Source: Winogradskyella arenosi (GTDB taxonomy: Bacteria > Bacteroidota > Bacteroidia > Flavobacteriales > Flavobacteriaceae). Taken from it: a stretch of 64,000 nt of DNA. Position numbers and translations under genes: made by a program. Below, piece after piece: positions 1-9,899 of the stretch. Position 1 is the first letter of the stretch. The number at the start of each line of letters is the position of its first letter. The notes beneath the pieces were generated by a model. It was not told the origin of the DNA. It searched no databases and worked only from the letters and a program-made list of their open reading frames with translations. The DNA lies in assembly GCF_003337305.1 (NCBI RefSeq), contig NZ_QPJO01000003.1, forward strand, positions 434,001 to 498,000, given 5' to 3'.

Positions 1-365
1 TCTTGTGGACCAATACCATCCATCGGTGAAATTTTCCCTCCAAGCACGTGATAGAGTCCCTTAAAAGAACTGGTATTCTCTACAGCCATGACATCTCTAA
101 TATCTTCAACCACACAAATTAATTCGCTATTACGACTAGGGTTGGCGCAGATTTCACACAAAATAGTATCACTAATATTATGACAGGATTTACAGAAGTT
201 AATTTCTGAACGCACTTTAGTTAAAGCCTTGGCCAATTGAAAAGTTTGATTCTCGGGTTGTCGTAACATATGCAAAACCAAACGCAATGCGGTACGCTTA
301 CCAATGCCTGGTAATTGCGCCATTTCATTAACCGCATTCTCTAAGAGTTTAGATGAAAATTCCAT
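1..365 (-). CDS. recR: Recombination mediator RecR, N-terminal part (cut by window edge)
   Basis: The first 121 residues of RecR are visible, and the C-terminus lies outside the window. RecR acts with RecO (and RecF) to load RecA onto SSB-coated single-stranded DNA during gap repair. The N-terminal helix-hairpin-helix region contains the [13 protein letters not shown] motif near residues 16-28. It is followed by a four-cysteine zinc finger (CKSC and CEIC, about residues 58-76) and the start of the Toprim domain ([10 protein letters not shown]). The start is the ATG at 363-365, giving [11 protein letters not shown]. The gene is divergent from the downstream symporter. Identification is firm from these family-specific motifs; only the truncation by the window edge limits it. 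Confidence 0.95.
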   Translation of the reverse strand, partial: MEFSSKLLENAVNEMAQLPGIGKRTALRLVLHMLRQPENQTFQLAKALTKVRSEINFCKSCHNISDTILCEICANPSRNSELICVVEDIRDVMAVENTSSFKGLYHVLGGKISPMDGIGPQ

Positions 366-533
366 AGCCGCGAAGGTACTGATTTTTACAGATAAAAAAG
401 TAACCCATTTAAAAGTCTCTTAACCCCATTAAAATTTAAAAGACGACACTTTTTTAATAATTAAGTCTGTTTTTTAAGATTCCTTTTTTACAAATACATT
501 ACTTTCATACTTTATTTTAAAAATTAGATCCGC

Positions 534-1997
534 ATGTCTCCAACCGCCATACTCTTCTTAATTGTATGCTATTTTGCTATCCTTATCGTCGTCTCTTATT
601 TCACCGGAAAAGAAGACTCTAATGCCGCTTTTTTTAAGGCCAATAAATCAGCACCATGGTATTTGGTAGCTTTCGGAATGATTGGCGCCTCCTTATCTGG
701 AGTTACCTTTATCTCGGTTCCAGGAGCCATAGCCACAAAACAATTTGGGTATTTACAAGTAGTGTTTGGCTACTTTTTTGGGTATTTAATAATCGCTTAT
801 GTTCTGCTTCCGCTTTATTATAGACTGAATCTCACCTCTATATATACCTATTTAAAAGATCGCTTTGGTATTACCAGTTATAAAACAGGCTCTGTAGCAT
901 TTCTTATTTCTAGAACTGTGGGTGCCGCATTTAGACTCTTTTTAGTCGCTAAGGTCTTGCAACTTCTTGTTTTTGATCTCTTTCATATTCCTTTTACAAT
1001 TACGGTAATGATTACAATTGCCTTAATTTGGCTCTACACCTTTAAAGGCGGTATTAAGACCATTATTTTTACAGATACACTACAAACACTTTTTATGTTG
1101 GTTTCTGTAGTGGTTACTATTGTGTTTTTAGCTTCAGCCTTAGACTTTAATAGTATTGGAGAACTTGTAACGTTTACACAAGACAGCTCTTTGAGCAAAG
1201 TTTTCTTTTTTGAAGACAGCAATGATGCACAGTATTTCTGGAAGAGCTTCTTATCTGGTATATTTATCACCATCACTATGACGGGTTTAGACCAAGATAT
1301 GATGCAAAAAAACTTAACCTGTAGAACCCTTAAAGATGCACAGAAGAATATGATCACTTTTAGTGTGGTTCTTATTTTTGTTAACATCTTGTTCTTAGTC
1401 TTAGGGTTAATGCTCACCGAATACGCCGCAGCCAATGGCATCACGGCTTCAAAAGACGACCTTTTCCCTACCATTGCAATGCTGCCAGAAATAGGTATCG
1501 TAACGTCTGCTTTTTTCTTACTTGGTTTAATTGCAGCTGCTTATTCTAGTGCCGATTCGGCATTAACCTCATTAACCACAGCATTTTGTTTTGACATATT
1601 AGACATTGAAAATAAAAAAGAAACCCAGCGTAAAAGCTTAAGAAAACAGGTCCATATTGGATTTAGTATTGCCCTCATTTTAGTCATCCTATTATTCGAC
1701 TTTATTTTTACTGATGTTTCAGTGATTTGGGAACTATTTAAAGCTGCAGGTTATACCTATGGTCCTTTATTAGGTTTATTTGCTTTTGGATTATTAACAA
1801 AATTTCAAATCAAAGATCGTTGGGTCTGGGTTATTGCCATTGCAGCGCCTTTAATTTCCTACTTCTTAAACCTGTATTCTAAAGAATTATTCAACGGTCA
1901 TGAAATCGGATTCGAAATCCTAATTTATAATGGATTTTTGATGTTTTTAGGACTATTATTGATAAAAACTAATAAAAAAGAAAAACATACTGATTAA
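534..1997 (+). CDS. Sodium:solute symporter (SSS family) permease
   Basis: A 487-residue polytopic inner-membrane protein with about 13 hydrophobic segments, the usual size and topology of the SSS family, which couples sodium influx to solute uptake. The N-terminal helix is followed by GASLSGVTFISVPG (about residues 51-64), a typical first-helices signature. A GLDQDMMQKNLTCR stretch near residue 250 is characteristic of the family in Bacteroidota. The substrate cannot be read from the sequence; sugar, sialic acid, amino acid and other substrates all occur in this family. The gene is divergent from recR and ends about 140 bases before a lipoprotein operon on the same strand. A functional link to that operon is possible but not shown. 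Confidence 0.88.
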   Translation: MSPTAILFLIVCYFAILIVVSYFTGKEDSNAAFFKANKSAPWYLVAFGMIGASLSGVTFISVPGAIATKQFGYLQVVFGYFFGYLIIAYVLLPLYYRLNLTSIYTYLKDRFGITSYKTGSVAFLISRTVGAAFRLFLVAKVLQLLVFDLFHIPFTITVMITIALIWLYTFKGGIKTIIFTDTLQTLFMLVSVVVTIVFLASALDFNSIGELVTFTQDSSLSKVFFFEDSNDAQYFWKSFLSGIFITITMTGLDQDMMQKNLTCRTLKDAQKNMITFSVVLIFVNILFLVLGLMLTEYAAANGITASKDDLFPTIAMLPEIGIVTSAFFLLGLIAAAYSSADSALTSLTTAFCFDILDIENKKETQRKSLRKQVHIGFSIALILVILLFDFIFTDVSVIWELFKAAGYTYGPLLGLFAFGLLTKFQIKDRWVWVIAIAAPLISYFLNLYSKELFNGHEIGFEILIYNGFLMFLGLLLIKTNKKEKHTD

Positions 1998-2139
1998 ATA
2001 TCACAATCGACTTGACTATTTTCAGAAAAATCAATAATTTTAACAACACTTTTTTAAAAATTCAGCAAATGTTAAAGCTATGTTAAATAAACGTTAATAA
2101 AAGTGTTATTTTTATCGCATTGACCAACTCAAACCAGCA

Positions 2140-5100
2140 ATGCGTAAATTAATATTTGCTTTATCAACACTTGCACTTTTATCTGCTTGTACAGAACAGC
2201 AACCCACAAAAGTTTCACCACATATACTTCAAAATTTAAGCCCTTTAGATACTGGGGTTGATTTTGCTAATATGGTATCTGAAGATGCCGAACATAGCAT
2301 CATCAACTACATCTATTATTATAACGGTGGCGGCGTTGCTTCTGGTGATGTTAACAATGATGGACTTCCTGATTTATATTTTGTTTCTAATACAGGTGAA
2401 AACAAACTCTACCTCAACCTTGGCGATTTAAAATTTAAAGATGTCTCAAAGACAGCTCAGATTAGCGGGAATTCAAGCTGGAATACAGGAGTTACTATGG
2501 TTGATATTAATAATGATGGGTTATTAGACATCTATGTTTGTGCCGTTTCTGGACTTCTAGATTTTGAAGGGCATAATGAACTCTTTATTAACAATGGCGA
2601 TGGTACCTTCACAGAAAATGCCAAAGCTTACGGCCTCGATTTTAAAGGTTACTCTACCCAAGCCTACTTCTTTGATTATGATAAAGACGATGACTTGGAT
2701 GTTTATATTGTTAACCACGCGGTGCACACCACACTATCACATGGTAAAGCAGAATTAAGACACGAGAGAAAACCTTTAGTAGGTGATGTTTTACTCAATA
2801 ATAACAACGGTGTTTTTGAAGATGTCAGCGAGACTGCAAAAATCTTTGGTGGTGAAAATGGGTACGGCCTAAGCGCCTCCATCGCAGATTTCAATAATGA
2901 TGGTTGGGACGACATCTATGTCTGTAACGACTTTCATGAAGATGATTATTATTACCTCAACAACCAAGACGGCACATTTTCTGAAGAACTTGGAAAAGCC
3001 TTTAGTACTATAAGCCGCTTTTCAATGGGCAGCGATGTGGCCGATATTAATGGGGATGGTTACCAAGACCTCATTACCTTAGATATGCTCCCTAATGACG
3101 AGCGTACCTTAAAAGAAACAGAAGGCGATGATGTTATGTTTAATATACAGGCGCACTTAAAAAAACTAGGCTATAAAGATCAATATGCCCGAAATATGCT
3201 TCAGCTTAATCATCAGGGGCAATATTTCCAAGAAACAGCATTATTTAACAAAGTTGCTGCAACAGATTGGAGTTGGTCCCCCCTTTTTGCCGATTTTAAT
3301 AATGACGGGCATCAAGATTTATTTATAACCAACGGAATCTTTAGACGCCCTAATAGTTTAGATTTTAAAAAATATGTTTCCAATGCTTTTAGAGGACGTT
3401 CTGAACATGAAGCTTTAGCATGGCTTTATAATTCTATTGGGGAAATGCCAAGTGGTAAAGTCACCAACGAAATTTACCAGGGCAACTCAAAACAATTTGA
3501 ACGCCAAACCGGTCAGTGGATTGAAGACACACCTAGCCTTTCTAATGGCTCTATTTATGTAGATTTGGATGGAGACGGTGATTTAGAACTGATAACTAAC
3601 AATTTTGGTGCTGCCGCAAGTATATACAAAAATAATACCGACACCTCTAAAAACTATATCGCATTAGACTTTAAGTATAAAGGCGCTAACCAAGAAGGCA
3701 TTGGCCTTAAAGCCACAATTTATAGCAACAATAAATCACAATTAAAACAATTATTTAGATCTCGCGGCTTCTCCTCTTCGGTCAACAACCAACTCCACTT
3801 TGGACTAAACGAAGCCACAACTATCGATTCTCTCGTAATCGTATGGCCCAACCAAAAGGTTCAGACAATTAAAAACCCTAAAATTAATCAAACTTTAACG
3901 GTGAATTATTCCGAACAGAGTCGAACGTATCACCCAGAATCCCCTTCAGATTTAGCAAGCACATTTAAGAAAGCGTCTTTTATAGACTTCACCCATCAAG
4001 AAGATCATTACAATGATTTCTCTGAGGAAAAACTAATCCCTTATAGGATTTCGACCTTAGGACCGGCTCTAGCTAAAGCTGATATTGACAATAACGGTTA
4101 TGAAGATATTTTTATAGGGAATAGCTCCGGAAAGAAAGCTCAATTATTTCTGAACAACGGGCATCATTTTACCCCTTTACATATGAAAGCTATAGAAAAT
4201 GATTCGCTTTTTGAAGATAACGATGCCGAATTTTTCGATGCTGATAATGATGGTGATTTGGATCTTTACATCGCCTCTGGAATCCAAGAAGAACAGCTTG
4301 AAGAATTTCAGGTAGACCGACTGTACATCAATGACAACGGGCAGTTTAAACGCTCTCAGTCTCAAATTCCTTTAAATCCTCTAGTAACCACAGTTGTGAG
4401 CGCGTATGATTTTGATTCCGATAACGACATGGATCTTTTTATAGGAAACCACTCTGATGCCCATGATTTTGGACAAGCCGTCTCCTCGTATATTTTAGTT
4501 AACGACGGAACAGGGCATTTTACAAAACAGCCTAATTTTGAAGTAGAATCTAAAGTTACCAGCGCGCGTTGGGAAGACATTAATGGCGACCAATTAAAAG
4601 ACTTATTAGTTGCTACGGAATGGGATGCACCCAAAATTTTCTTAAACCAAAGCGGAACCTTAACCCCAACCATCGTACCTCAGCAGCTTAATGGTCTGTG
4701 GCAAACCGTTAGCACTTACGATATAGACAAAGATGGCGACCAAGATATTTTATTAGGTAATTGGGGCTTAAATACTAAATTCAACCTCAACTTTGATGGT
4801 CCATTACAGCTTTATCATTCTGACTTTGATCAAAATGGAAAAAATGAAACGCTTTTAGCCTACAATAAAGGAGGCTACTACTACCCGTTAAACACTAAAG
4901 ACGAACTCGCCTCGCAGATGAATGTGATTAATAGAATTTACACGAAACATAAAAGTTATGCTGGTAAAACCATTGAAGAAGCCCTGACTAAAACCACTAT
5001 CAATAGTGCTAAAAAGTTTGAAGTGCACCAATTAGCTTCAGGCTATATAAGAAATGACCATGGGCAGTTTAATACGTTTATTCCTTTTGACGATGCTTTA

Positions 5101-5382
5101 CAATTAGCCCCGATTACCATATTTTTAAATGTCAACGTAAAGAATGAATCACAGCTTATGGTGGCCGGAAACTCTACTAAGCTAAACAGCTATCACGGTG
5201 CTTACACGGCTTTAAAAGGCCTTTTATTAAAAAATGAAAATGATTATAAATTGATTTCAGACTACGGAATGGCTCCGATACATACGCAAGTAAAACAATT
5301 AGAAACTCTAAAGATGAAGGATGAAAATTTAATCTTAATCCTTTCTAACGACGATAATTTACTACTTTATACCTACAAGTAA
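2140..5382 (+). CDS. FG-GAP/VCBS repeat lipoprotein with ASPIC/UnbV domain
   Basis: A 1080-residue exported lipoprotein; the signal ends in the lipobox LLSAC (Cys16). At least twelve calcium-binding-type motifs of the form DxNxDGxxD can be read, in two blocks at about residues 70-490 and 640-890, as expected of FG-GAP/VCBS beta-propeller blades. Between them at about residues 500-585 lies an ASPIC/UnbV-like segment with RGFSSSVNNQLHFGL and DSLVIVWPNQ. Such proteins are common in marine Bacteroidota, but their function is poorly defined; surface binding or carbohydrate and matrix association are inferences. The haloperoxidase-type gene starts 5 bases after the stop, so the two very probably form an operon. 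The C-terminal 190 residues match no domain I recognise. Confidence 0.85.
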   Translation: MRKLIFALSTLALLSACTEQQPTKVSPHILQNLSPLDTGVDFANMVSEDAEHSIINYIYYYNGGGVASGDVNNDGLPDLYFVSNTGENKLYLNLGDLKFKDVSKTAQISGNSSWNTGVTMVDINNDGLLDIYVCAVSGLLDFEGHNELFINNGDGTFTENAKAYGLDFKGYSTQAYFFDYDKDDDLDVYIVNHAVHTTLSHGKAELRHERKPLVGDVLLNNNNGVFEDVSETAKIFGGENGYGLSASIADFNNDGWDDIYVCNDFHEDDYYYLNNQDGTFSEELGKAFSTISRFSMGSDVADINGDGYQDLITLDMLPNDERTLKETEGDDVMFNIQAHLKKLGYKDQYARNMLQLNHQGQYFQETALFNKVAATDWSWSPLFADFNNDGHQDLFITNGIFRRPNSLDFKKYVSNAFRGRSEHEALAWLYNSIGEMPSGKVTNEIYQGNSKQFERQTGQWIEDTPSLSNGSIYVDLDGDGDLELITNNFGAAASIYKNNTDTSKNYIALDFKYKGANQEGIGLKATIYSNNKSQLKQLFRSRGFSSSVNNQLHFGLNEATTIDSLVIVWPNQKVQTIKNPKINQTLTVNYSEQSRTYHPESPSDLASTFKKASFIDFTHQEDHYNDFSEEKLIPYRISTLGPALAKADIDNNGYEDIFIGNSSGKKAQLFLNNGHHFTPLHMKAIENDSLFEDNDAEFFDADNDGDLDLYIASGIQEEQLEEFQVDRLYINDNGQFKRSQSQIPLNPLVTTVVSAYDFDSDNDMDLFIGNHSDAHDFGQAVSSYILVNDGTGHFTKQPNFEVESKVTSARWEDINGDQLKDLLVATEWDAPKIFLNQSGTLTPTIVPQQLNGLWQTVSTYDIDKDGDQDILLGNWGLNTKFNLNFDGPLQLYHSDFDQNGKNETLLAYNKGGYYYPLNTKDELASQMNVINRIYTKHKSYAGKTIEEALTKTTINSAKKFEVHQLASGYIRNDHGQFNTFIPFDDALQLAPITIFLNVNVKNESQLMVAGNSTKLNSYHGAYTALKGLLLKNENDYKLISDYGMAPIHTQVKQLETLKMKDENLILILSNDDNLLLYTYK

Positions 5383-5387
5383 TCCCT

Positions 5388-6719
5388 ATGAAACAGTTTT
5401 ATTTCTCCCTTTCGTTATTAATTGTAGTGCTCTTTTCATCATGTAACACAGAAAACCCTACTATTGAAATTTCTAGTGAAGATTACCACCATGCTGTAGA
5501 TAAACTCACCCAAATTATGGTACATGATATATTTTCTCCTCCTGTAGCGAGCAGAATTTACACCTATTCTAATATTGCGGCCTATGAAACCTTAAACCAA
5601 GAGAGTTCCAACTATCATTCTTTAAGCGATCAACTAAACAACTTGTCGGTCATTAATCCAACAAAAACGAACGATAAAGTGAATTTAAAATTAGCGTCAC
5701 TCATTGCGTATTTAGACGTTGCTAAAGATTTGGTGTTTTCAAAAGAAGCGATTACCACTTACAGAGATAGCTTATACCAACATTGGAATACGCTTAATCC
5801 TGATGAATTAGAAGCTGCTCAAACTTATGGCACAACCATCTCCCAACAAGTAACAACTTGGATGCAAAAAGACCAGTATGCCGAAACCCGCACCATGCCT
5901 AACTACAACATTTACTCTGATGATCCTTCGAGATGGCAACCTACACCTCCTTCATACACCACAGGCATAGAGCCCCATTGGAGTAAAATTAGACCTTTTG
6001 TTTTAGATTCTGCAGCGCAATTTAAACCTCAAAGACATCCTGAGTTTTCATTAGAGAAAGACAGTCCGTTTTACAAAGAGGTTATGGAGGTATACACGGT
6101 TAATCGTGAGATGTCACAAAAAGGCGACGAGAGCCCAGAGGTTCTTATTGCTAAGTTTTGGGACTGTAATCCTTTTGTTTCTGTAAATAAAGGCCACTTT
6201 ATGTTTGCGGTAAAGAAAATTACACCCGGAGCGCATTGGGTAGGCATCTGTAAAATTGCCTGCAGACAAACAAAGACCGATTTTGAAAAAACCGTTTACG
6301 CCTACACCAAAATCTCATTAGGTATTGCCGATGCCTTTATAAGTTGCTGGGATGAAAAATACCGAAGCAATTTGGTACGTCCTGAAACATTAATCAACGC
6401 TTATATAGACAAATCTTGGGCGCCGGTCTTGCAAACTCCTCCCTTTCCGGAATATACCAGCGGGCATTCGGTGGTCTCAGGGGCATCTTCAGAAATATTA
6501 ACCTCTATTTTTGGTGAGGATTTTTATTTTGAAGACCTCACGGAAGTACAATACGGTTTACCCATTAGACCTTTCAATTCCTTTAGAGCAGCAGCCCAAG
6601 AGGCGGCGTTGAGTCGGCTTTACGGAGGTATTCATTATAGATCCGCTATAGATATTGGCCTTGATCAAGGGATTAAAGTGGGGACTTTAGTAAATACCAA
6701 AGTTAAATTTCTAAAATAA
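5388..6719 (+). CDS. Vanadium-dependent haloperoxidase-type PAP2 superfamily lipoprotein
   Basis: A 443-residue protein with a lipoprotein signal (lipobox VLFSSC). The C-terminal third carries the vanadate/phosphate-binding signature: Lys324 and Arg331-Pro332 spaced as K-x6-RP, Ser358-Gly359-His360, and SR-x5-H with Arg410 and His416. The usual PSGH is TSGH here. These residues are shared by vanadium haloperoxidases and acid phosphatases of the PAP2 superfamily, so the sequence alone does not decide between halide oxidation and phosphatase activity. The length and the N-terminal helical region (about residues 30-170) fit the bacterial haloperoxidase-like group better than short PAP2 phosphatases. 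It is the second gene of an operon with the FG-GAP/ASPIC lipoprotein. Confidence 0.82.
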   Translation: MKQFYFSLSLLIVVLFSSCNTENPTIEISSEDYHHAVDKLTQIMVHDIFSPPVASRIYTYSNIAAYETLNQESSNYHSLSDQLNNLSVINPTKTNDKVNLKLASLIAYLDVAKDLVFSKEAITTYRDSLYQHWNTLNPDELEAAQTYGTTISQQVTTWMQKDQYAETRTMPNYNIYSDDPSRWQPTPPSYTTGIEPHWSKIRPFVLDSAAQFKPQRHPEFSLEKDSPFYKEVMEVYTVNREMSQKGDESPEVLIAKFWDCNPFVSVNKGHFMFAVKKITPGAHWVGICKIACRQTKTDFEKTVYAYTKISLGIADAFISCWDEKYRSNLVRPETLINAYIDKSWAPVLQTPPFPEYTSGHSVVSGASSEILTSIFGEDFYFEDLTEVQYGLPIRPFNSFRAAAQEAALSRLYGGIHYRSAIDIGLDQGIKVGTLVNTKVKFLK

Positions 6720-6723
6720 TAAT

Positions 6724-7086
6724 TTAGTACTGATCTGTAGCCAAAAGCACTAAGGTACACGCCACTTCATAAGGAATATTTTGCTGTTCTAGCACATTAT
6801 AAAATTCAGAATTCTCAGTTCCTGGATTAAAAATTACACGCTTTGGATTTAAGCCCACAATATAATCGTAATATGGTTTTTGACGTTGTGGGTTAAGATA
6901 CAAGGTCACGGTGTGGATATCTTGGTAAGGCATTAATTCGGTATCAATAGGCACCCCTTCCACTTCACCTGATTTTAAACCAAAGGCTTTGACATCGTGT
7001 TGGTAACGTCTTAATCTTTTAATAGCGATATTAGAGTAGCGTTCCGGTTTTAAGGATGCGCCTATAACTAGTGTTCTTTTTGTCAT
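6724..7086 (-). CDS. CoA-binding domain protein (YccU-like)
   Basis: A 120-residue single-domain Rossmann-type protein beginning TLVIGASLKPERYSN, the nucleotide-binding loop of the CoA_binding_2 family. A later VIFNPGTEN segment (about residues 84-92) is also typical of that family. Members bind CoA but have no settled physiological role. The gene is convergent with the haloperoxidase-type gene, with 4 bases between the two stops, and divergent from the TonB-dependent receptor. The length is normal for the family. No partner gene nearby suggests a pathway. Confidence 0.85.
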   Translation of the reverse strand: MTKRTLVIGASLKPERYSNIAIKRLRRYQHDVKAFGLKSGEVEGVPIDTELMPYQDIHTVTLYLNPQRQKPYYDYIVGLNPKRVIFNPGTENSEFYNVLEQQNIPYEVACTLVLLATDQY

Positions 7087-7194
7087 ATTGTTAAAGTCGT
7101 GTTAAGAAAATATATTTAAGTAACATACCCTAAATATAATCGTCTTCTCTTTATCAAACAATCTTAATACCATCAAATTTAATCAATCTAAACA

Positions 7195-9639
7195 ATGAAA
7201 CAGTTTTTACTTATGCTTATAATAGCTTCATCAACTCTTATAAGCGCCCAGCCAGCGGCTCATTCAGCATTAAAGAATGGCGCTGTATACGGTCGCGTTA
7301 TCGACGCTGAACTCAACGAACCCTTGCCATATGTTAATATTGTCATTTCAGATATGACAAAAAAAATTATAACAGGAGGAATCACCGACGACGATGGAAA
7401 ATTCTATATTGATAACCTTCCGGAAGGGAAAATCCTAGTGTCTGTTCAATTTGTAGGCTTTAAAACCACCAACCAAGAAATCACTATTGGAAAAGCAAAT
7501 TATAAAGTAGATTTAGGAACCATACACTTAGAAGAAGCATCCACAGGCTTAGACGAAGTTACTGTTATAGCCGATGTCTCTTCTATTCAACAACGTGTAG
7601 ACCGCAAAGTTATTACCATCGGAAAAGATTTACAAACCGCCGGTGCCACAGCGAGTGAGATAATGAATAATCTTCCAGCCGTAAGCGTAGATCAACAAAC
7701 GGGAGCACTAAGTTTACGTGGCAATCAGAATGTACGCGTTATGGTAGACGGAAAATTATCTAATATTCCGGCGGAACAATTACTAAAACAGATCCCTTCA
7801 ACCTCTATTAAAAGTATTGAGCTTATTACCAATCCTTCAGCAAAATACAATCCTGAAGGGATGAGTGGTATTATTAATATTATCCTCCACAAAAACACAC
7901 AAATTGGCTTTAATGGTAATATTAACGTTGGCTTAGCTTATGATATAGAACCAAAATTCAACAGCTCTATAGACGCCAATTACCGTAACGGGAAATTAAA
8001 TTTCTACGGGTCTTACAGCAATAGTGTGGCTAAAAATGTTAACTACGGACAGATTAATCGTGTGGAACAAAACATTGCACAGAATTTTAATATTTTAAAC
8101 AATAATAAATCGCACCTCTTTAAAGTAGGGCTTGATTATTACCTTAACGACAAGAACACACTTTCAGTTTTTACCAATCAGAATATTTTTGATGCTTGGA
8201 GTGATGTGTATTCGAGTATTGACTACCGTACTAATCCTACTTTAGATGAATCGCAATACACCAGAGGTGATAACGATAACGACTCACAACAATACAATCT
8301 GAATTATAAGCACGACTTTAATGAAGAAGGGCACAATATTGAGTTTGAAGCTGATTTCAATACATACAACGGCCTTACGGACACGAGTAACGCTTTTTAC
8401 AACTCGCAACGCCCTAATTTCATTGAAGAAACCCACACAGACCGAAGCAATACCACATTAAATTTAGATTACGTTAATCCGTTAACGGAGGCTACAAAAT
8501 TAGAGCTTGGCTTACAAGTACGTTTATTTGATACAGAATTATTTTATGAATCTGATGCGCGTGAAACCAATGCCAATGGCGATTACATCCCAACAACCAC
8601 ACGTTTTGATTATACCAGAGATATTTATTCTGCCTATGCCACTTACGGCACTAAAAAAGAAAAATGGAGTTATCAACTTGGCTTAAGGGCGGAATCTGTT
8701 TATGTAGATTCTGATGCTTTTAAACAAGATTTAGCGTCTAATGACGTTTTAAATATTCCTTTTGAAAACAACTATTTTGAGTTGTATCCGTCGGCCTTTT
8801 TCACGTATAGCCCTTCAGAAAAAAACAGCTATCAATTGAGTTATAGCCGACGTATAGATCGTCCGGGGATTGGGCAAGTTAACCCTTTACCAGAATGGAA
8901 TACCCCATTAATATCACAATTTGGAAATCAGGAATTACGTCCACAATTCACGAATTCTATAGAGGCCAACTATACCCGACAGTTAGAAAAAGGTAGCCTT
9001 ACTGCAGGTTTATTTTACAGAATTATTGAAGATGAAATTCAGCAAGCCATTCTTATAGATCGTACAGACATCAACCGATTGATTATGACCAATCTTAATT
9101 TTGACAACAGTACGGCTTACGGAGTTGAAGTATCTTCTAACTACCGTCCAACGTCTTGGTGGAGTGTAAATGCAAGTTTTGATTTGTATGCACAATCTCA
9201 GAAAAGTTTAGCAGAGTCTTTTGATGAAGATCAGAATATTCTATTAAATACGGTGAAGGTTGATAATGTTGCTTGGAGCGCTAGAGCTTTCAATAACTTT
9301 AAAATTAGTAAAAGTTTTAGTCTTTCGGCCTTCGGAATGTATCGCGGAAAAAACCAAAATATACAATTTGAAATGGAAGATATGCTTATGGTTAACTTAG
9401 GGCTTCGTTATACGTTTATGGAGAATAGAGCAAATTTCAGCTTTAGTTATAACGACATTTTTGATACGATGTATGCGGCATTCGAAAGCGCGCGTCCTTA
9501 TGCGCAACAAGGGCAATTTAATTGGGAGAGTCAACAAATCTCTGCACGTTTATCTTACCGTTTTGGAGGGGGTAACTATAGAGCCAAGTCTAGAAAACAA
9601 CGTGATAACGATGTGAAAGAAGGTGGCGGTATGTTTTAA
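7195..9639 (+). CDS. TonB-dependent outer-membrane receptor (beta-barrel family)
   Basis: An 814-residue outer-membrane protein with a signal peptide ending near ISAQ. A carboxypeptidase-regulatory-like beta-sandwich follows (about residues 30-120, YGRVIDAELNEPLPYVNI). The plug domain spans about residues 135-235, with ELITNPSAKYNPEGMSGIINI being typical. The long C-terminal beta-barrel resembles the Bacteroidota outer membrane beta-barrel family. There is no SusD gene next to it, so it is not a SusCD polysaccharide locus. Substrate candidates such as siderophores, metals or peptides cannot be distinguished. The end is basic and glycine-rich (GGGMF) rather than the classical terminal Phe-strand. 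The gene stands alone, with a terminator about 210 bases downstream. Confidence 0.9.
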   Translation: MKQFLLMLIIASSTLISAQPAAHSALKNGAVYGRVIDAELNEPLPYVNIVISDMTKKIITGGITDDDGKFYIDNLPEGKILVSVQFVGFKTTNQEITIGKANYKVDLGTIHLEEASTGLDEVTVIADVSSIQQRVDRKVITIGKDLQTAGATASEIMNNLPAVSVDQQTGALSLRGNQNVRVMVDGKLSNIPAEQLLKQIPSTSIKSIELITNPSAKYNPEGMSGIINIILHKNTQIGFNGNINVGLAYDIEPKFNSSIDANYRNGKLNFYGSYSNSVAKNVNYGQINRVEQNIAQNFNILNNNKSHLFKVGLDYYLNDKNTLSVFTNQNIFDAWSDVYSSIDYRTNPTLDESQYTRGDNDNDSQQYNLNYKHDFNEEGHNIEFEADFNTYNGLTDTSNAFYNSQRPNFIEETHTDRSNTTLNLDYVNPLTEATKLELGLQVRLFDTELFYESDARETNANGDYIPTTTRFDYTRDIYSAYATYGTKKEKWSYQLGLRAESVYVDSDAFKQDLASNDVLNIPFENNYFELYPSAFFTYSPSEKNSYQLSYSRRIDRPGIGQVNPLPEWNTPLISQFGNQELRPQFTNSIEANYTRQLEKGSLTAGLFYRIIEDEIQQAILIDRTDINRLIMTNLNFDNSTAYGVEVSSNYRPTSWWSVNASFDLYAQSQKSLAESFDEDQNILLNTVKVDNVAWSARAFNNFKISKSFSLSAFGMYRGKNQNIQFEMEDMLMVNLGLRYTFMENRANFSFSYNDIFDTMYAAFESARPYAQQGQFNWESQQISARLSYRFGGGNYRAKSRKQRDNDVKEGGGMF

Positions 9640-9848
9640 TCTAAGTCCGCCAAATACACTCTAAATCGGCAATTATCACATTTATGTAATGGACCGTAAT
9701 CGTTTTCTTTATACTGTTAAATACGCGTTAAATGCGAAAAACGATGTAATAAAAATGAATTTCTAACGTCTTAAGCTATATAGTTTTTAAGTAATAAGAT
9801 TATAAATTAATTTTTATAATAGTGTTAGTTAAGGTTGGTTAATAGCTG

Positions 9849-9878
9849 AAAAGCCCAAACGTTTCGTTTGGGCTTTTT
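9849..9878. terminator. Bidirectional intrinsic terminator
   Basis: A 12-bp stem, AAAAGCCCAAAC at 9849-9860 with GTTTGGGCTTTT at 9866-9877, has a 5-base loop and T-runs on both sides. It lies between the convergent TonB-receptor and SDR genes and can serve both. The 200 bases between the receptor stop and this stem show no coding or structural signal. Confidence 0.85.
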
Positions 9879-9899
9879 AAGTTTTAAAAGTGTTGTGTT

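Noticed and set aside
1034-1474. A 146-codon minus-strand frame inside the sodium symporter gene
   Set aside because: Antisense shadow of a membrane-protein gene with no domain.
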